Part shown: one piece after another, positions 1 to 6,758 of the stretch
How positions within the stretch are numbered: position 1 is the stretch's first letter
Layout: every line of letters begins with the position of its first letter
Source of the DNA: XYB1-FULL-44-23 sp964441445
GTDB lineage: Bacteria > Patescibacteriota > Microgenomatia > CAZETR01 > Amesbacteraceae
Assembly (NCBI GenBank): GCA_964441445.1
Contig: CAYTYO010000029.1
Span: 1 to 8,041 of the forward strand
DNA length: 8,041 bases
Direction: 5' to 3'
Made by a program: the position numbers and the translations under genes
The notes under the pieces: model-generated
The model's database searches: none
Seen by the model: only the letters and a program-made list of their open reading frames with translations
What the model was told of the DNA's origin: nothing

Positions 1-129
1 CTAAACTTGCAAAATAGGCCTTCAAAATGGTACAACACTTTACAAGTGATTTTAGAGAGAAGTAAAATACTCTCAAAGATACCGAAAGTTATCGACATCA
101 GATTTAGTGATCCAGTACTGACATTTTAA
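1..129 (+). CDS. ftsQ: FtsQ/DivIB-like cell-division protein, C-terminal end only
   Basis: The first frame is open from base 1 to a TAA at 127-129 and encodes the last 42 residues of a protein that begins outside the window. The ending, IDIRFSDPVLTF, preceded by an amphipathic helix (LQVILERSKILSKI), resembles the end of the FtsQ/DivIB beta domain, where a helix is followed by an 'IDLRF..PV' strand. FtsQ is a single-pass membrane protein that links early and late divisome proteins and normally lies just upstream of ftsA, so context supports the call. Its stop overlaps the ftsA start (TAATG), suggesting coupled translation. Only the tail is visible, so the membrane segment and POTRA domain cannot be checked; the name rests on a short match plus gene order. 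Confidence 0.65.
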   Translation, partial: LNLQNRPSKWYNTLQVILERSKILSKIPKVIDIRFSDPVLTF

Positions 130-1397
130 TGGCGAAAGCAAAAATTATTTCCTCAATCGACATTGGCAGCTCTAAAACCGCAGTCCTAATTGCTCAATAT
201 CGAGAAGACGAGCCGGATAGTAAACTAAATATTGTAGGTGCGGCATCCTCCAAATCTCGCGGGGTGCGTAAGGGCCAAATTGTAAACATCGACGAGGCCG
301 TAGGAGCAATCACCGAGGCAGTTGAAGCTGCGGAACGCATGGCAGGATATAACGTTTCCAAAGCTTGGGTCTCAATAAACGGTTCACACATTGGCTCACA
401 GAATAGTCACGGGGTAGTTGCAGTTTCCCGCCCTCAGGCAGAGATAACCACTGAAGATTCCCGACGGGTACTCGAAGCGGCAAGAGCGATTTCCCTGCCT
501 GCCTCTTCCGAAGTAATTCACGTTCTTCCCATGCAATACACTGTTGATAGTCAGGAAGGCGTCAAAGATCCGAGCGGAATGACCGGGGTTCGTCTCGAAG
601 TTGATACGCATATGGTTACCGGTTCATCCCCGGTAATTCGCAACCTGACTAAATGCGTCAGTGAGATAGGTTGTGATATTAGTGGATTAGTTTTTTCAGG
701 TCTCGCTTCAAGTGAAGCTGTTCTTTCCGACACGGAACGGGAATTGGGAGTAATTCTAGTTGATATCGGCGGAGGGACTATGAGTTTAGCCATTTTTGTC
801 GAAGGCGCGCTTTCTTATTCATCCGTTCTCCCTGTCGGAGCTATTAATGTAACAAAAGATTTGGCTGCTGGACTAAGAATATCCCTCGAAAGTGCGGAAA
901 CCTTAAAAATATACATGAGTAAAGATAAATCAAAAGAAGATGAAATTGATGTTTCAAAACTTAATCTGCCGGAGGAACTTAAAACCGTATCTAAAAAAAC
1001 AATAGTCGAAGGCATAGTAAGGCCGAGACTTAATGAAATGTTTCAACTGATTGCCACAGAAATTAAGAAAAGCAACTTTGGCGGACTTACCCCATCCGGG
1101 TTAGTAATTACTGGAGGCGGATCACTTACCGTGGGTATCATGGACTCAGCTAAAAGAATTCTGGGTATGCCGGTTCGCGTTGGTGTCCCCGGAGATATTA
1201 CCGGTTTAATTGATGAAATTGAAAACCCGGCATTTGCTTGTTCAATCGGATTAATTAAACACGCAAAGAATTTACTTGATGAATCAGAGGTAACCACATC
1301 CGGAAATTTCCTCAGATCGATGCCCTCAATGGACAAAATTCCTCTAAAAGGAGTACTAGGCAAGGTCGTAAACATGATTAAATCTTTACTACCTTGA
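129..1397 (+). CDS. ftsA: Cell-division protein FtsA (actin-like membrane anchor of the Z ring)
   Basis: FtsA is an actin-family ATPase that tethers FtsZ filaments to the inner face of the membrane and recruits later division proteins. The 422-residue product has the expected length. The nucleotide-binding motifs are visible: phosphate-1 loop IDIGSSKT (residues 10-17), phosphate-2 loop VDIGGGT (211-217) and adenosine motif VITGGGS (326-332). The region between about 85 and 165 fits the SHS2 (1C) subdomain that distinguishes FtsA from MreB and DnaK. The last 15 or so residues (GVLGKVVNMIKSLLP) form the amphipathic membrane-targeting helix, so the protein looks complete. The ATG overlaps the stop of the upstream ftsQ-like gene by one base and has no Shine-Dalgarno site, so re-initiation is likely. 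ftsZ follows 84 bases downstream. Confidence 0.97.
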   Translation: MAKAKIISSIDIGSSKTAVLIAQYREDEPDSKLNIVGAASSKSRGVRKGQIVNIDEAVGAITEAVEAAERMAGYNVSKAWVSINGSHIGSQNSHGVVAVSRPQAEITTEDSRRVLEAARAISLPASSEVIHVLPMQYTVDSQEGVKDPSGMTGVRLEVDTHMVTGSSPVIRNLTKCVSEIGCDISGLVFSGLASSEAVLSDTERELGVILVDIGGGTMSLAIFVEGALSYSSVLPVGAINVTKDLAAGLRISLESAETLKIYMSKDKSKEDEIDVSKLNLPEELKTVSKKTIVEGIVRPRLNEMFQLIATEIKKSNFGGLTPSGLVITGGGSLTVGIMDSAKRILGMPVRVGVPGDITGLIDEIENPAFACSIGLIKHAKNLLDESEVTTSGNFLRSMPSMDKIPLKGVLGKVVNMIKSLLP

Positions 1398-1413
1398 TAC
1401 ACATTGGTACAAT
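1385..1413 (+). promoter_or_regulatory. Possible promoter for ftsZ (distal)
   Basis: TTTACT (1385-1390) is followed after 17 bases by TACAAT (1408-1413), which is preceded by TGG, giving an extended -10 (TGGTACAAT). It overlaps the end of ftsA and would start transcription near 1420, leaving a leader of about 62 bases that carries the hairpin at 1430-1452. This comes from sequence resemblance to sigma-70 sites only. Confidence 0.4.
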
Positions 1414-1429
1414 CAGGGCCAAACCTTCG

Positions 1430-1452
1430 CCCATTTGAATTGCGCAATTGGG
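1430..1452 (+). other. Inverted repeat / hairpin in the ftsA-ftsZ gap
   Basis: CCCATTTG (1430-1437) can pair with CAATTGGG (1445-1452) apart from one T-T mismatch, around a 7-base loop. It contains a perfect 12-base palindrome, AATTGCGCAATT (1438-1449). GCCC at 1429-1432 can instead pair with GGGC at 1416-1419, so two exclusive folds are possible. No T-run follows, so this is not a standard intrinsic terminator. It could be an operator or a leader structure acting on ftsZ; no function can be assigned. Confidence 0.4.
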
Positions 1453-1476
1453 ACTGCCTCGAAGAAAATGCATAAA
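1448..1476 (+). promoter_or_regulatory. Possible start-proximal promoter for ftsZ
   Basis: TTGGGA (1448-1453), 17 bases, then CATAAA (1471-1476), ending 5 bases before the ftsZ ATG. Transcription from it would start at or next to the ATG, giving a leaderless message. The -10 lacks the important final T, so the match is weak on its own. It is listed because the same geometry recurs more convincingly at ileS and rplU. Confidence 0.25.
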
Positions 1477-1481
1477 AATTT

Positions 1482-2702
1482 ATGGCGTTAGTAAAACCAG
1501 ACGTAGGTAGATTAGCTAGAATTAAAGTAGTTGGAGTGGGCGGTGGTGGGGGAAATGCACTGAACTCGATGATCTCCAGCGGAACCATTAATGGAGTTGA
1601 TTTTATTGCCGTCAATACTGACGCCCAAGTACTTTTGACAAACCTGGCCGAAACAAAGCTTCAGGTAGGTGAAAATCTGACTAAAGGATTAGGTTCTGGC
1701 GGAAATCCAGATATTGGAACTCAGGCGGCAGAAGAGTCACGGGAAAAAATTAAGGAATTTCTTATAGACTCCGAAATGGTGTTTATCACCGCAGGTATGG
1801 GTGGCGGAACCGGAACTGGAGCTGCCCCCATAATTGCTGAAGTAGCTAAGGAAATAGGTGCTTTGACAGTAGCCATTGTTACTAAACCGTTTGCTTTCGA
1901 AGGGGCCAGGAGAATGGTCAATGCCGAAGACGGTATTTCTAAGCTTAAAGACAAAGTCGATACGTTAATAGTTATTCCTAATCAGCGTTTGATGGACGTC
2001 GTTGATCGAAAGATGACTCTTTTGGAAGCATTTCGTGTCGCAGACGGCGTTCTAACTCAAGGGGTTCAGGGTATTTCCGACATCATTACTGTTCCTGGTC
2101 TGATTAACGTCGACTTCGCTGACGTCAAAGCCATTATGCAGGATGCCGGTTCAGCTCTGATGGGAATAGGTACAGGTGTTGGGGAAAATCGGGCCCAAAT
2201 GGCTGCCCGCGCAGCCGTATCATCTCCGTTACTAGAGGTCTCCATAGAAGGCGCAAAGGGTGTCTTGTTCAATATTATCGGTGGCCCCGATATGACCATG
2301 CTGGAAGTTGATGAAGCCGCAAGAATTATTTCAGAGGCTGCCGACGCCGACGCTAACATTATTTTCGGCTCGGCCATCAATGAAAAACTTCTAGATCAAA
2401 TGAAAATTACCGTTATAGCAACAGGATTTGACGAAACCAGATCCAGGTTGGCCAGTATGGTGGCAAGAAACAGACCTGTTCATTCCGGTAATCCGGTTTC
2501 CACAGGTATAGTTAGTGAAAAACCGCGGACCGGAAGACCTATTTCAGCCGCACGTTCATCGGATGAAGATATTCCAGATCAAACAGTTACAGCGACAAAA
2601 GATGATTCAACCGCCTCTGGTGATGCAACCAGTACTTCTTTCCCCACCGCAAACAACGAGGAAGATTGGGACATCCCCGCATTTCTTCGTCAGAACAAGT
2701 AG
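1482..2702 (+). CDS. ftsZ: Cell-division GTPase FtsZ
   Basis: FtsZ is the tubulin-like GTPase that polymerises at mid-cell into the division ring. The 406-residue product carries the glycine-rich nucleotide loop GVGGGGGNA (about 18-26), the tubulin signature GGGTGTGAAP (107-116) and the T7 loop NVDFAD (209-214), whose aspartates D211 and D214 complete the GTPase site of the neighbouring subunit. The folded core ends near GFDETR (315-320). A low-complexity Ser/Thr/Asp-rich linker of about 70 residues follows, ending in DWDIPAFLRQNK (395-406), the conserved peptide that binds FtsA. Core, linker and tail are all intact. The chosen ATG gives the usual short N-terminal extension; an ATG at 1468 is in another frame. 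There is no Shine-Dalgarno site. It is probably read with ftsA but may also have its own promoter in the 84-base gap. Confidence 0.98.
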   Translation: MALVKPDVGRLARIKVVGVGGGGGNALNSMISSGTINGVDFIAVNTDAQVLLTNLAETKLQVGENLTKGLGSGGNPDIGTQAAEESREKIKEFLIDSEMVFITAGMGGGTGTGAAPIIAEVAKEIGALTVAIVTKPFAFEGARRMVNAEDGISKLKDKVDTLIVIPNQRLMDVVDRKMTLLEAFRVADGVLTQGVQGISDIITVPGLINVDFADVKAIMQDAGSALMGIGTGVGENRAQMAARAAVSSPLLEVSIEGAKGVLFNIIGGPDMTMLEVDEAARIISEAADADANIIFGSAINEKLLDQMKITVIATGFDETRSRLASMVARNRPVHSGNPVSTGIVSEKPRTGRPISAARSSDEDIPDQTVTATKDDSTASGDATSTSFPTANNEEDWDIPAFLRQNK

Positions 2703-2715
2703 ATCAACATCCAAG

Positions 2716-2745
2716 TTTCAAAATCATCTTGTCAGCTGTTAGAAT
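2716..2745 (+). promoter_or_regulatory. Probable leaderless promoter for ileS
   Basis: TTTCAA (2716-2721) is followed after 18 bases by TAGAAT (2740-2745), preceded by TGT, giving an extended -10 (TGTTAGAAT). The -10 ends 6 bases before the ileS ATG at 2752, so the expected transcription start (7 bases past the hexamer) is the A of the ATG itself. The ATG has no Shine-Dalgarno site, in keeping with a leaderless message. The -35 is poor, but extended -10 promoters tolerate that. Confidence 0.5.
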
Positions 2746-2751
2746 TAGCTC

Positions 2752-5631
2752 ATGTTCAAACCAGTAACTCTTCAAATTGACTTTCCTTCACTGGAAAGAG
2801 AGACACTTTCTCGCTGGTATGAGAGTGGCATTGTTGACAAATACCTTACCCGAAATAACGCTTCAAGAAAGAAATTTGTATTTCTAGACGGACCAATTAC
2901 CGCCAACAACCCCATGGGCGTACATCATGCTTGGGGCAGGACTTACAAAGATCTTTGGCAGCGCTACCATACATTAAAGGGGGAGGCGGGCAGGTATCAA
3001 AACGGCTTTGATTGTCAGGGGCTATGGGTAGAAGTGGAAGTAGAAAAAGAATTAGGCTTTAGATCAAAAAAAGATATTGAAGTTTATGGTGTCGCCAACT
3101 TCGTAAATAAATGCAAAGAACGCGTAAATAAATACTCCGAGATTCAAACAGAACAGAGCAAAAGATTGGGTTACTTTATGAATTGGGACAATTCGTATTT
3201 CACTATGTCTGATCAAAACAACTACACTATTTGGTCTTTCTTAAAGGAATGCTGGCAGCGGGGATGGTTATATAAAGGTCGTGATTCGGTTCCTTGGTGT
3301 CCTCGTTGCGAAACAGCCATATCTCAGCATGAAATTCTCACCGAAGATTATAAAGAGGTTACGCATCAATCAGTCTTTATTCAATATCCGCTAACTGACC
3401 GTCCCAATGAGTTTTTATTGGTTTGGACCACGACACCTTGGACTTTACCGGCCAATATCGCAGTTGCCATCGATGCTGGTATTAATTACTCCCTTGTGGA
3501 AAAGGAGACCGGTGAAAAAGTGTGGGTGGCAGAGAAGCTGGTTTCCCAAGTTTTTAAGTCCGGTAGCCACAAAATTCTGCAGACTGTCAAAGGCAAGAAA
3601 CTTGTGGGTTTGGTCTATAGCTCACCATTTGATCATCTACCAGCGGTTATGGAAGTCGCCTCGGCTAACCCCGGTCGGTTCCACTTAGTAGTGGAAACTG
3701 ATAAACGCATCTTACCGATAACTGAAGTGGAAGGTACGGGTCTGGTCCATACAGCTGTCAGTGCCGGCGAGGAGGATTTTAATTTAGGTAAGAAGTTAGG
3801 TCTGCCCATGATTCCGGTAATTTCTGACGATGCCAGCTATCTGCCAGGGCTTGGCCACTTTACCGGATTAAATGCCAAACGTCATCCGGAAATAATTATT
3901 AACTTTCTTCGCGAATTGGATGCCGATCATGGCAAATGGATTTTCTCTATCGAGCCGTATACACATCGCTATCCGGCTTGCTGGAGATGTAAAACTGAGT
4001 TAGTTTGGAAAGTTGCCAGTGAATGGTATATCTCCATGGACAAGCAGGACCCCACAGACTCTCGCCACCGCACCTTTAGGCAACAAATGGTCGCTGTCAC
4101 CAAAAAAATTAACTGGATACCCGGATTTGGTTTGGATCGCGAACTGGACTGGCTGAAAAACATGCATGATTGGTTAATCTCGAAAAAAAATCGCTACTGG
4201 GGTTTGGCTTTACCAATTTACGATTGTGATAACTGCGGCCATTTTGAAATAATCGGTTCAAAAGCCGAATTGGAAAAACGTTCAATCTCAGGTTGGGAAG
4301 CTTTTGCAGGTCATTCTCCGCACAAACCATGGATAGACGAAGTGAAAATTTCCTGTTCTAACTGCGGTCATGAAGTTAAAAGAATTGCAGACGTCGGTAA
4401 CCCTTGGTTAGACGCAGGGATAGTCTCTATTTCCACCCTTCCTTCTGATTGGTTCCCGGCTGACTTTATAACTGAGTCATTCCCTGGCCAATTTAAAAAT
4501 TGGTTTTATTCTCTCATCGCTATGTCAACAGTTTTGAAAAAAACCAATCCTTTCAAAAATGTTTTAGGTTTTGCATCCCTCCTTGCCGAAGACGGTAGAC
4601 CAATGCATAAGTCATGGGGTAACTCGATTGAGTTCAATGAAGGGGCGGACAAAATCGGAGCTGATGTCATGCGTTGGATGTACATTACCCAGAATCCGGA
4701 AAACAATCTGCTTTTTGGCTATAAGAAAGCCGACGAAACCAGACGCCAGTTTCACCTCATGCTTTGGAACATCTACAATTTTTATGTCACCTACGCCAAT
4801 CTCGATAACTTTGTTGTTGTGTCAGATAACTTAGCCCCGACGGGGGTACTGGATAAATGGATTATTGCCAGATTAAATCAGTTAATCCTCGGGGTAACTA
4901 AAAATCTGGATGAATATGATGCCTATCTTGCCTCAATTCAAATATCCGACTTTATCAATGATCTTTCACTCTGGTACGTGCGCCGTAGCCGGGATCGTGT
5001 CGGGCCATCAGCCCAAGACGCTGCTGACAAATTAGCTTTTCATACCACCATGCATCGGGTTTTAACCACACTAATGCAAATCCTTGCTCCTTTTACCCCG
5101 TTCATCAGCGACGAAATATATATTAATCTCACAGGCGACGAGTCTGTCCACCTCTCAGATTGGCCAGTAGCTTCACCACTATCACCTAGCGACCAAACCT
5201 TAATTGACGATATGAAAATTGTCAGAAAAATTGTTGAACTTGGCCTTTCTAAGCGCAAAGAAGCTCAAATAAAAGTGAGACAGCCTTTAAGAAATATTAC
5301 CATTGGTATTCCCACTCCACCGCTTTCACCTGAACTGACGAAATTAATCCTTGACGAGGTCAACATTAAATCTGCAATCTGGACCGAAAATCAGGAACTC
5401 GACGTCGAACTAAACTTAACCATAGATGCCCAACTCCAGGAGGAGGGTTCTCTCCGCGAACTTATCAGACAGGTTCAGGAAGCCCGTAAGCAATCCGGCG
5501 TTGGTTTAAGCCAATATATTTTGCTCCGTGCTCCGCTACCGCACTCACCGGAGCATATCGCTGAACTCAAGCGTAAAACTTTGGCCAAAGAAGTCATACT
5601 GGCCGATAGCATTTCTTTGGAGGTAGTTTAA
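2752..5631 (+). CDS. ileS: Isoleucyl-tRNA synthetase with altered HIGH (GVHH) and KMSKS (PMHKS) motifs
   Basis: This class I aminoacyl-tRNA synthetase charges tRNA-Ile in the cytoplasm. The 959-residue product is full length. In order: the HIGH region GPITANNPMGVHHAWGR (47-63), where HIGH reads GVHH (56-59); a Cys pair WCPRC (C183, C186); the CP1 editing domain, with WTTTPWTLPAN (225-235) and GTGLVHTA (328-335) followed by GEED (D342 at the conserved editing Asp); a second pair CWRC (C410, C413); DWLISKKNRYWG; Cys pairs C492/C495 and C535/C538; the KMSKS loop, here PMHKSWGN (617-624); and the anticodon-binding domain, with NDLSLWYVRRSRDR. The four Cys pairs match, as I recall, the two zinc sites of Thermus-type (IleRS2-like) enzymes; there is no C-terminal zinc knuckle of the E. 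coli type. Editing residues look intact, so the enzyme should be active and proofreading. rodA starts directly after its stop. Confidence 0.95.
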   Translation: MFKPVTLQIDFPSLERETLSRWYESGIVDKYLTRNNASRKKFVFLDGPITANNPMGVHHAWGRTYKDLWQRYHTLKGEAGRYQNGFDCQGLWVEVEVEKELGFRSKKDIEVYGVANFVNKCKERVNKYSEIQTEQSKRLGYFMNWDNSYFTMSDQNNYTIWSFLKECWQRGWLYKGRDSVPWCPRCETAISQHEILTEDYKEVTHQSVFIQYPLTDRPNEFLLVWTTTPWTLPANIAVAIDAGINYSLVEKETGEKVWVAEKLVSQVFKSGSHKILQTVKGKKLVGLVYSSPFDHLPAVMEVASANPGRFHLVVETDKRILPITEVEGTGLVHTAVSAGEEDFNLGKKLGLPMIPVISDDASYLPGLGHFTGLNAKRHPEIIINFLRELDADHGKWIFSIEPYTHRYPACWRCKTELVWKVASEWYISMDKQDPTDSRHRTFRQQMVAVTKKINWIPGFGLDRELDWLKNMHDWLISKKNRYWGLALPIYDCDNCGHFEIIGSKAELEKRSISGWEAFAGHSPHKPWIDEVKISCSNCGHEVKRIADVGNPWLDAGIVSISTLPSDWFPADFITESFPGQFKNWFYSLIAMSTVLKKTNPFKNVLGFASLLAEDGRPMHKSWGNSIEFNEGADKIGADVMRWMYITQNPENNLLFGYKKADETRRQFHLMLWNIYNFYVTYANLDNFVVVSDNLAPTGVLDKWIIARLNQLILGVTKNLDEYDAYLASIQISDFINDLSLWYVRRSRDRVGPSAQDAADKLAFHTTMHRVLTTLMQILAPFTPFISDEIYINLTGDESVHLSDWPVASPLSPSDQTLIDDMKIVRKIVELGLSKRKEAQIKVRQPLRNITIGIPTPPLSPELTKLILDEVNIKSAIWTENQELDVELNLTIDAQLQEEGSLRELIRQVQEARKQSGVGLSQYILLRAPLPHSPEHIAELKRKTLAKEVILADSISLEVV
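5619..5624 (+). promoter_or_regulatory. Strong Shine-Dalgarno site for rodA
   Basis: GGAGGT lies 7 bases before the rodA ATG (5632), inside the last codons of ileS. It is the only near-consensus ribosome-binding site I see in the window, and it fixes the rodA start. It also indicates that the 16S anti-Shine-Dalgarno sequence is functional in this organism, which makes its absence at the other starts notable. Confidence 0.85.
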
Positions 5632-6696
5632 ATGAATAGGCCAAGAGTTGATTGGCTATTAACGCTTCCGATAATTTTTCTCCTGGTGGTAAGTCTTACT
5701 ATTTTAAGCAGTATTGCCCCGCAACTTGTTCGTGATCAATTTATGTTTGCCATTATGGGAGTAGCAGTTTACTTGTTGATCTCCATGATAGATTTAGAAC
5801 TCTTTTTTTCTTTTCACTGGCTAACTTATTTTTCTACAGTCTTTTTATCCTTACTAACCATAATTTTTGGCTTCATTAGTAGGGGAGCACAAAGATGGCT
5901 TGATATAGGCCCGTTTACGGTTCAACCATCTGAAGCTATCAAACCGTTTTTATTACTGACCTTTTCATCTGTAGCTGTTTCTTCTCTAAAAAATAAACAG
6001 TTGTTATTGTTGGTACTGGGAATTGTTCCCATGTTAACTGTGTATTTCCAACCAGATTTGGGGACCACCCTCGTGATCTTTATAGGTTGGGCCAGTGTTG
6101 TCATCTCAAGAATGTCACTAAAATTCTCATTACTAATTGGCATATTGGCTTTGATAATAAGTTTTCCCATAGTTCACTTCGGACTTCACGATTACCAAAA
6201 ACAAAGATTGCAGACATTTATTAACCCGTATCAGGATCCTTTGGGCAAAGGCTACCACATTATTCAGTCTACGATCGCAGTCGGTTCTGGCGAGCTTATT
6301 GGTCGTGGCTTGGGTCATGGCACCCAAACTCAGCTCAAGTTTTTACCTGAGCATCACACTGATTTCATCTTTGCTTCTATATCTGAAGAACTAGGCTTTG
6401 TCGGATCATTTTCCTGTCTTGTGATTTATGCGGTATTATTTTGGAGAATTTACACTATTTCTCAGACTGTCTCTGACGCCAGAGCCTCGGTTTTCTGCTT
6501 AGCTGCTCTGGCTATGCTGGCATTTCAGACCTTTATCAATATTGGTATGAACATAGGTCTTGCTCCCATAACTGGTATTACCCTGCCGCTTCTTTCTTAC
6601 GGCGGATCCTCATTGCTTTCTGTCATCACCATCTTGAGCTTGGTAAACGCTATTTCCTTTCGCGCTAGGGAGAATAACACCCTGATAATTCGTTAG
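5632..6696 (+). CDS. rodA: RodA/FtsW/SpoVE-family (SEDS) peptidoglycan polymerase, RodA-like
   Basis: SEDS proteins are polytopic membrane glycosyltransferases that polymerise lipid II into glycan strands alongside a class B penicillin-binding protein. The 354-residue product has about ten hydrophobic segments, the first at residues 9-29. Family motifs are present: GAQRWLDIG (85-93), QPSE (98-101), QPDLGT (140-145), DPLGKGYHIIQS (202-213), PEHHTDFIF (239-247) containing the catalytic Asp D244, and LPLLSYGGSS (318-327) near the end. The GAQRW and DPLG.GYHIIQS forms favour RodA (elongation) over FtsW (septal), but position next to ftsAZ leaves FtsW possible, and in a small genome one protein might serve both roles. 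It starts on the base after the ileS stop with a strong Shine-Dalgarno site, so the two are co-transcribed. No partner PBP or mreB is in view. Confidence 0.93.
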   Translation: MNRPRVDWLLTLPIIFLLVVSLTILSSIAPQLVRDQFMFAIMGVAVYLLISMIDLELFFSFHWLTYFSTVFLSLLTIIFGFISRGAQRWLDIGPFTVQPSEAIKPFLLLTFSSVAVSSLKNKQLLLLVLGIVPMLTVYFQPDLGTTLVIFIGWASVVISRMSLKFSLLIGILALIISFPIVHFGLHDYQKQRLQTFINPYQDPLGKGYHIIQSTIAVGSGELIGRGLGHGTQTQLKFLPEHHTDFIFASISEELGFVGSFSCLVIYAVLFWRIYTISQTVSDARASVFCLAALAMLAFQTFINIGMNIGLAPITGITLPLLSYGGSSLLSVITILSLVNAISFRARENNTLIIR

Positions 6697-6699
6697 CCG

Positions 6700-6720
6700 G
6701 GATTGAGTTACCGACAATCC
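6700..6720 (+). other. Short hairpin after rodA (weak terminator-like)
   Basis: GGATTG (6700-6705) pairs with CAATCC (6715-6720) around a 9-base loop, starting 4 bases after the rodA stop. The stem is only 6 bp and no T-run follows, so it is not a convincing intrinsic terminator. It lies directly before the rplU promoter and might reduce read-through or be incidental. Confidence 0.3.
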
Positions 6721-6721
6721 A

Positions 6722-6750
6722 TTGCCATTGAAGCTAATCCACTGTATAAT
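6722..6750 (+). promoter_or_regulatory. Strong sigma-70-type promoter for rplU-rpmA-parB, start-proximal
   Basis: TTGCCA (6722-6727, 5 of 6 to TTGACA), an ideal 17-base spacer, then a perfect TATAAT (6745-6750). The -10 ends 8 bases before the rplU ATG at 6759, placing the predicted transcription start at 6757-6759. The message would therefore be leaderless or have a 1-2 base leader, and no Shine-Dalgarno site can fit. It is the best promoter in the window, as expected for ribosomal protein genes, and opens a new transcription unit after rodA. Confidence 0.78.
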
Positions 6751-6758
6751 TTTGCCTT

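Noticed and set aside
7..68. Promoter-like pairs TTGCAA-18-TACAAC (7-36) and TTTACA-18-TAAAAT (39-68) upstream of ftsA
   Set aside because: Both lie inside the ftsQ-like reading frame, whose stop overlaps the ftsA start. The overlap points to co-transcription, and such A+T-rich matches are expected by chance in this composition, so they are not listed as features.
89..97. TTATCGACA, one mismatch from a DnaA box (TTATCCACA)
   Set aside because: It is a single isolated site inside coding sequence, with no cluster or A+T-rich unwinding region, so there is no origin evidence despite parB in the window.
1395..1475. Open frame of about 25 codons continuing after the ftsA TGA, as if TGA were read as an amino acid
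   Set aside because: FtsA already ends with its normal amphipathic helix (KSLLP), the downstream residues resemble nothing in FtsA, no in-frame TGA occurs inside any other gene here, and rpmA also ends in TGA at the family's normal length.
1043..1615. Long open frame of 190 codons on the - strand
   Set aside because: It lies opposite ftsA and ftsZ, is proline-rich from the complement of Gly-rich motifs (a PPPPPTPT run opposite the FtsZ glycine loop), and has no recognisable domain. It is a shadow of the coding strand.
2752..5631. Intein or domain insertion in ileS
   Set aside because: Length (959 residues) and the order of catalytic, editing and anticodon-binding segments are continuous and normal for IleRS; no splicing motifs are seen.
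6700..6720. Intrinsic terminator after rodA
   Set aside because: The 6-bp stem lacks the following T-run, so I list it only as a hairpin and do not call it a terminator.
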